Positions 59,963 to 64,000 of a DNA stretch of 64,000 nucleotides are shown piece after piece (the stretch's first letter is position 1; every line of letters begins with the position of its first letter). A model generated the notes under the pieces. It ran no database searches. It saw nothing but the letters and a program-made list of their open reading frames with translations, and was not told where the DNA came from. Made by a program: the position numbers and the translations under genes. This DNA comes from Paenibacillus azoreducens (GTDB lineage: Bacteria; Bacillota; Bacilli; Paenibacillales; Paenibacillaceae): NCBI RefSeq assembly GCF_021654775.1, contig NZ_AP025343.1:4865501-4929500 (forward strand). The letters are read 5' to 3'.

Positions 59963-62596
59963 TCAAGAACTGATTCGGTTCTGCTGATACTGCTCAAGCG
60001 AAACCAAAACCTCACGCGGCTTGCTGCCTTCATAGGGACCGATAATACCTCTGGCCTCCATGGAATCAATCAGACGCGCCGCACGCGTATATCCGACCCT
60101 CATCCTGCGCTGCAGCAGTGACACCGAGGCCTGCTTGCCTTCCAGTACAATCTGAACCGCCTGATCATACAATTCGTCAAGCTCCTCATCGCCGCCCGTC
60201 TGGCTTTCGTCAACTTCAGGCACAAGTGTTTCATCATATTTGGCCTCGCCCTGATCGCGCACATAATTGACGATCGTTTCTACTTCTTGATCGGTCATAA
60301 AAGCGCCTTGCACGCGAATCGGCTTGGATGAACCCATTGGCATAAACAGCATATCGCCGCGTCCAAGCAGCTTCTCCGCCCCGGCCATATCCAAAATGGT
60401 TCTGGAGTCCACCTGGGACGATACGCCGAAGGCAATACGCGAAGGAATATTGGCCTTGATGACCCCGGTAATGACGTCAACCGAAGGCCGCTGAGTCGCG
60501 ATAATCAAGTGGATGCCCGCGGCACGCGCCATCTGCGCAAGCCTTGTGATTGCTTCTTCCACGTCATGGGCCGCAACCATCATCAAATCAGCCAACTCGT
60601 CCACGATGACGACAACATACGGCAGTACGGCTGCAGGGTTGTCCTTCATCAAATTGTTGTAGCCTTCAATATTTCTCGTGCCTGATTTGGAAAACAGCTC
60701 ATATCTTTTTTCCATTTCAACGACGATTTTTTTGAGGGCGAGCGATGCCCGTTTCGGGTCGGTCACTACCGGAGCCATCAGATGCGGTATACCATTGTAG
60801 ACATTCAGTTCGACCATCTTCGGATCGACCATCAGGAATTTAACCTCATCCGGCTTGGCTTTATACAAGATGCTCGTAATAATCCCGTTAATGCATACCG
60901 ACTTACCCGAGCCAGTCGCCCCCGCAACAAGCAAATGGGGCATTTTGGCCAGATTGCCGACGATGGTCTGCCCGGAAATATCCCTGCCGAACGCGATCGA
61001 CAATTTGGACTTTGCATCCTGAAATATCGGAGTCTCCATAACTTCCCGCATCGTTACGAGCGATACTTCATTATTAGGAACCTCGATCCCGATTGCGGAT
61101 TTCCCCGGAATCGGCGCTTCCATGCGAATATCTTTGGCCGCAAGCGCCAAAGCAATATCATCGGTCAAGCTGACAATCCGGCTGACCTTCACGCCGATAT
61201 CCGGCTGGATTTCATACCGCGTAACCGCTGGCCCCCGGACAACCTCCAACACCTTTGCCCGGACGCCGAAACTTTCGAGCGTCGCCTCAAGTTTGCGGGC
61301 CGTCTGCATATAATCATTTTGATCTCCGGCTTTTCCGCCGTTTTGCGGTTTAGACAGCAGTTTGAATGGCGGCAGCTTATAAGGTTTGGGCGGCGGAGCA
61401 GGCGGGGCCTGTTGCGCCGTATCGACCACTCCTCCGTTTGAAGTTGTCTCGTCTGCCGCTCCGTCATGCGTTATACCATCGCTGTGAGCACCGATGCTGC
61501 TCCGAACCTCATCCGCGGACATGCCGGGAAGCGAATCCGCTGCGGTTTCATGCTCATCCCATTCCTCTTCATCGCTTCTTTCTTCAGACTTTACCTGCTC
61601 GAAGAAATCGCGGATAATCGGCGATGGCGCATCAGACCCGCTGTGCTCCCGTTGCTCTGCCTCCAATTGAAGCTCTTCATGCTCATCATCATGCCTATAA
61701 ACCGTCTGAAGAGCTTCATTTCCGGAGTGCCTGTCCGTCGGCTCCAAGATATCGCTTCCATCAGGCTCATCCCCGGCGTATGCCGGATCATGTGCCGGTT
61801 TGGCGAATTTGCTGCCGAACAGCTGAAAGAAAACCGGTGCAGAACGTTTCGCTTTGGGCGGTGCAAAATCTTCAAGATCGTCCTCTTCATCTTCATCCGG
61901 CAGCATCGTGCGCTGGCGTCTGCGTCCGGCCGCTTTGGATGCGGATGCAGGCTGCTGCTTCGGGCCCGCCATTCTTTTTTGTACTTGGCTTCCCGCCTGA
62001 ACCATCCGCTTGCGCACGATCCGCATCAAATCCACATAAGAAAGATTGGTAATCAGCATAAAGCTGATAATGAACATCACGATCATAAGCAGCTTCGTTC
62101 CAAGGTTTCCGAACAACCAAAATAAAACCGCATATTGCAGCGCCCCGATATAACCTCCGCTGATATCCTTATTCAGCATAGAACGATCTTTGGAACCCTC
62201 GGATGAAAGGAGCGATCCCTCCAAGTCGTTATGTACCTGCGTAACGATGTGTCCGGCGCTTGCACCAGGCACATGAGCCAATTTTTTCTCCAATGACGAG
62301 ACGCTGCTCATCAAGGTCAGAGCCAGTACCAGCAGCACGATCCCGCTTTTGCGCGCGTTCCAGCGGCTAGGCCATTTCCGCTGAATCATGACGCTGAGTC
62401 CCAGATAAATGCCGATCAATGGAATGACGAAGTAAAATCGTCCGAGCAAAAGCCCGGACATTTTGGATAAAGACCATCCTACCGCCGCTTCACCGGATAA
62501 AGCAATGACGGACAGGGTGATCAAAATAATACCGTATATTTCGTATTTGAGAACATTGGTCAGCGAAGCCTTTTTCCTTTTTTTGCGTTTAGCCAA
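59963..62596 (-). CDS. ftsK: DNA translocase FtsK/SpoIIIE
   Basis: An 877-residue membrane-anchored DNA pump that moves chromosome DNA through the division or sporulation septum. Four hydrophobic segments lie in the first 190 residues; then comes an acidic, Ser/Gln-rich linker, the motor with Walker [14 protein letters not shown] and Walker [13 protein letters not shown], and the C-terminal gamma domain ([38 protein letters not shown]), which reads SRS/KOPS sites. The TTG at 62596 follows GGGGGTGA and gives MAKRKKRKK. Its position after tepA-ylzJ is that of spoIIIE in Bacillus. Confidence 0.95.
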   Translation of the reverse strand: MAKRKKRKKASLTNVLKYEIYGIILITLSVIALSGEAAVGWSLSKMSGLLLGRFYFVIPLIGIYLGLSVMIQRKWPSRWNARKSGIVLLVLALTLMSSVSSLEKKLAHVPGASAGHIVTQVHNDLEGSLLSSEGSKDRSMLNKDISGGYIGALQYAVLFWLFGNLGTKLLMIVMFIISFMLITNLSYVDLMRIVRKRMVQAGSQVQKRMAGPKQQPASASKAAGRRRQRTMLPDEDEEDDLEDFAPPKAKRSAPVFFQLFGSKFAKPAHDPAYAGDEPDGSDILEPTDRHSGNEALQTVYRHDDEHEELQLEAEQREHSGSDAPSPIIRDFFEQVKSEERSDEEEWDEHETAADSLPGMSADEVRSSIGAHSDGITHDGAADETTSNGGVVDTAQQAPPAPPPKPYKLPPFKLLSKPQNGGKAGDQNDYMQTARKLEATLESFGVRAKVLEVVRGPAVTRYEIQPDIGVKVSRIVSLTDDIALALAAKDIRMEAPIPGKSAIGIEVPNNEVSLVTMREVMETPIFQDAKSKLSIAFGRDISGQTIVGNLAKMPHLLVAGATGSGKSVCINGIITSILYKAKPDEVKFLMVDPKMVELNVYNGIPHLMAPVVTDPKRASLALKKIVVEMEKRYELFSKSGTRNIEGYNNLMKDNPAAVLPYVVVIVDELADLMMVAAHDVEEAITRLAQMARAAGIHLIIATQRPSVDVITGVIKANIPSRIAFGVSSQVDSRTILDMAGAEKLLGRGDMLFMPMGSSKPIRVQGAFMTDQEVETIVNYVRDQGEAKYDETLVPEVDESQTGGDEELDELYDQAVQIVLEGKQASVSLLQRRMRVGYTRAARLIDSMEARGIIGPYEGSKPREVLVSLEQYQQNRISS

Positions 62597-62674
62597 AAAC
62601 GTCACCCCCGCATGCCCCATTATACCATATAATACCGTGGGGTACCTATGTTCTCTTTTTCTATTTTCTGTTTT

Positions 62675-62893
62675 TTACATCACCGGAACGAAACGAATAA
62701 TCTGGCCCGGGGCAAAGGCCGGATTCAAATAGCAATCGAGCGGCCCGTTTAGCAAACGGACAATTTCTACCCGGTTATTCTCCAGCGTCTTGACCTCCAT
62801 CAGCACGCCCTGAATCTGCATCTCCTGTGTAGGGCTTGCTTCCTCCCGCTGCTCCCATACGAACTCCAAAGGCATTACCGTATACAAAGTCAT
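62675..62893 (-). CDS. YlzJ-like protein
   Basis: A 72-residue small protein of the YlzJ family ([15 protein letters not shown] ... [14 protein letters not shown]), of unknown function, always found between tepA and spoIIIE in Bacillales. Its ATG overlaps the tepA stop by four bases (ATGA), so translation is coupled. Confidence 0.88.
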   Translation of the reverse strand: MTLYTVMPLEFVWEQREEASPTQEMQIQGVLMEVKTLENNRVEIVRLLNGPLDCYLNPAFAPGQIIRFVPVM

Positions 62894-63654
62894 TGCTTGA
62901 TCCCCTCCGTCTCAGTTATGCCTTTGCGTTCGTCAATCAGTTTGTTGAGCTTGCCCAGCGCCTGCCCAATACCGCCCACTTCATCCATCAAGCCATACTT
63001 CACGGCATCAATTCCTCCGACCGCCGTGCCGATATCGCGATTCAGCTCGCCTGTACGGAACATCAACTCTTTAAATTGCTCTTCGGTAATACGCGAATGG
63101 GAGATGACGAAACGAACGACCCTCTCCTGCATTTTTTCCATGTATTCAAAGGTTTGCGGCACCCCGATAACCAGCCCCGTCAAACGGATCGGATGAATCG
63201 TCATCGTCGCGCTCTCGGCGATGATCGAGTAGGTTGAAGATACGGCGATCGGCACGCCGATGCTATGCCCGCCACCGACCACCACCGTTACCGTAGGTTT
63301 GGTCAGGGAAGCGATCATTTCTGCGATGGCCAGCCCCGCTTCTACATCCCCCCCAACCGTGTTCAAAATAATCAGGATACCGTCGATATTTTTATTCTGC
63401 TCCGCAGCCACCAGCGTCGGAATGATATGTTCGTATTTTGTCGTTTTATTTTGCGGCGGGAGCACCATATGTCCTTCGATTTGGCCGACGATCGTTAAGC
63501 AGAAAATGTTGGATTCATTCGCTGCCGGAACGTTCATTTGCCCAAACTGCTGAATCGCTTCGATTGCGGCTTTGGTTTGATTTTCCGGCTGCTGTTCCGG
63601 CTGCTGTTCCGGCGTCTGTTCTTCCATGCGGAATTGTTCCCGTTCATGCGTCAT
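62890..63654 (-). CDS. tepA: ClpP-fold protease TepA
   Basis: A 254-residue ClpP/crotonase-fold serine protease linked to protein export and spore development in Bacillus. The catalytic Ser is in [11 protein letters not shown], the His in [12 protein letters not shown], and [17 protein letters not shown] forms the substrate groove. A Gln/Pro-rich N-terminal stretch ([13 protein letters not shown]) with tandem repeats precedes it. GAAAGGAAGG precedes the ATG. No signal peptide is seen. Confidence 0.93.
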   Translation of the reverse strand: MTHEREQFRMEEQTPEQQPEQQPENQTKAAIEAIQQFGQMNVPAANESNIFCLTIVGQIEGHMVLPPQNKTTKYEHIIPTLVAAEQNKNIDGILIILNTVGGDVEAGLAIAEMIASLTKPTVTVVVGGGHSIGVPIAVSSTYSIIAESATMTIHPIRLTGLVIGVPQTFEYMEKMQERVVRFVISHSRITEEQFKELMFRTGELNRDIGTAVGGIDAVKYGLMDEVGGIGQALGKLNKLIDERKGITETEGIKQ

Positions 63655-63774
63655 GCGGTAATCCTTCCTTTCCTTTTTAGCAAGAATGTTTTCATTCCCT
63701 TTAGTATGGCGGTTCGCAGAGTGGTATTATTCGGTATGGAATTTTTAATTGCGCATGAGCTTCTATAATCGGTA

Positions 63775-63801
63775 AAAAAGCACCCGGAAGGGGTGCTTTT
63801 T
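63775..63801 (-). terminator. Terminator of the CBS-domain gene or tepA region
   Basis: AAAAAGCACCC pairs with GGGTGCTTTTT around a short loop; it lies downstream of the CBS gene on the minus strand. Confidence 0.85.
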
Positions 63802-63839
63802 CACATTCTCATAAAATGCGCAGAATAGGCTTGGGTGAA

Positions 63840-64000
63840 TTAATGAAGCTGTTGTTCAGAGATGCGGCTTAAGGCTTCCCCGGCTTCATTCACATGGATG
63901 TTGATCGTAGCAAGATCGCCAATCGCACACATGCCAACCAATTCTCCCGAATCGACAACCGGAATGCGGCGGATTTGGTGATCAGCCATCATTTTGGCGC
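63840..64000 (-). CDS. CBS-domain protein, C-terminal part (cut by window edge)
   Basis: The last 52 residues of a CBS-domain protein: KMMADHQIRRIPVVDSGELV, then GMCAIGDLAT, typical of a CBS repeat (hydrophobic-Arg-Arg-hydrophobic-Pro-Val-Val-Asp). The end is NINVHVNEA-like and SRISEQQLH. CBS domains bind adenine nucleotides. The N-terminus lies outside the window, so the full architecture is not visible. Confidence 0.8.
   Translation of the reverse strand, partial: AKMMADHQIRRIPVVDSGELVGMCAIGDLATINIHVNEAGEALSRISEQQLH

Overview
The window reads as a chromosomal segment of an endospore-forming Firmicute, most likely Paenibacillus or a close relative. Reasons: the gene order tepA-ylzJ-ftsK ... 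ymfF-ymfH-ymfI-ymfJ-ymfK-rodZ ... pgsA-cinA-recA-recX-rny-ymdB-spoVS ... korA-korB ... miaB-ricA is the classical Bacillales recA/spoVS neighbourhood, spore genes are present (spoVS, sleB, ytaF), ribosome binding sites are strong AAGGAGG types with many TTG/GTG starts, and there is an Lpl/Yes-type sugar transporter with its own YesMN two-component system. Genus assignment is inference.

Layout. 0.1-12 kb: spore membrane protein YtaF, a homodimer-type ABC exporter, a NUDIX hydrolase, a HesB-like protein, a heterodimeric BmrCD-like exporter, a Gfo/Idh/MocA oxidoreductase and an aldo/keto reductase. 12-20 kb: a minus-strand operon of two sugar permeases, a solute-binding lipoprotein, YesN-type regulator and YesM-type kinase, with a cre-like box in front. 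20-25 kb: an SLH/PrcB-like secreted protein, a lone HEPN-like protein, an ABC pair and argS with an arginine T-box leader. 25-35 kb: COG0523 metal GTPase, moaB, a lipoprotein, a YhdH reductase, pncB with an NrtR-like regulator, thioesterase, GNAT, ricA, miaB. 35-64 kb: pduL, korAB, dipeptidase, spoVS, ymdB, rny, recX, recA, cinA, pgsA, yajQ, rodZ-like gene, the ymf block (EF-P modification reductase and M16 pair), sleB, an HxlR/MFS pair, an IS110 element, ftsK, ylzJ, tepA and the end of a CBS-domain gene.

The most unusual layer is in the intergenic DNA. Family A: a MITE-like element with CCCCRCAAAG inverted ends and a twin-hairpin core, at seven loci, one expanded to three 63-bp cores. Family B: a roughly 110-bp structured repeat, present as a 3-copy tandem array, an intact single copy, and a copy split by an A element. 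Family C: a 229-bp element with 15-bp inverted ends. An IS110-family element has inserted into the last B unit. The neighbouring intact units show the empty site, so both IS ends can be fixed to the base (58327..59884, CT core).

The non-coding left end of this IS contains short stretches that match the two half-targets (9 and 8 nt) and the IS right end (10 nt), in the order known for IS110 bridge RNAs. I regard it as a readable bridge RNA whose target is the B repeat. A second clear oddity is ymdB, which has no ATG/GTG/TTG in the right place and must start at an ATT codon behind a strong ribosome binding site.
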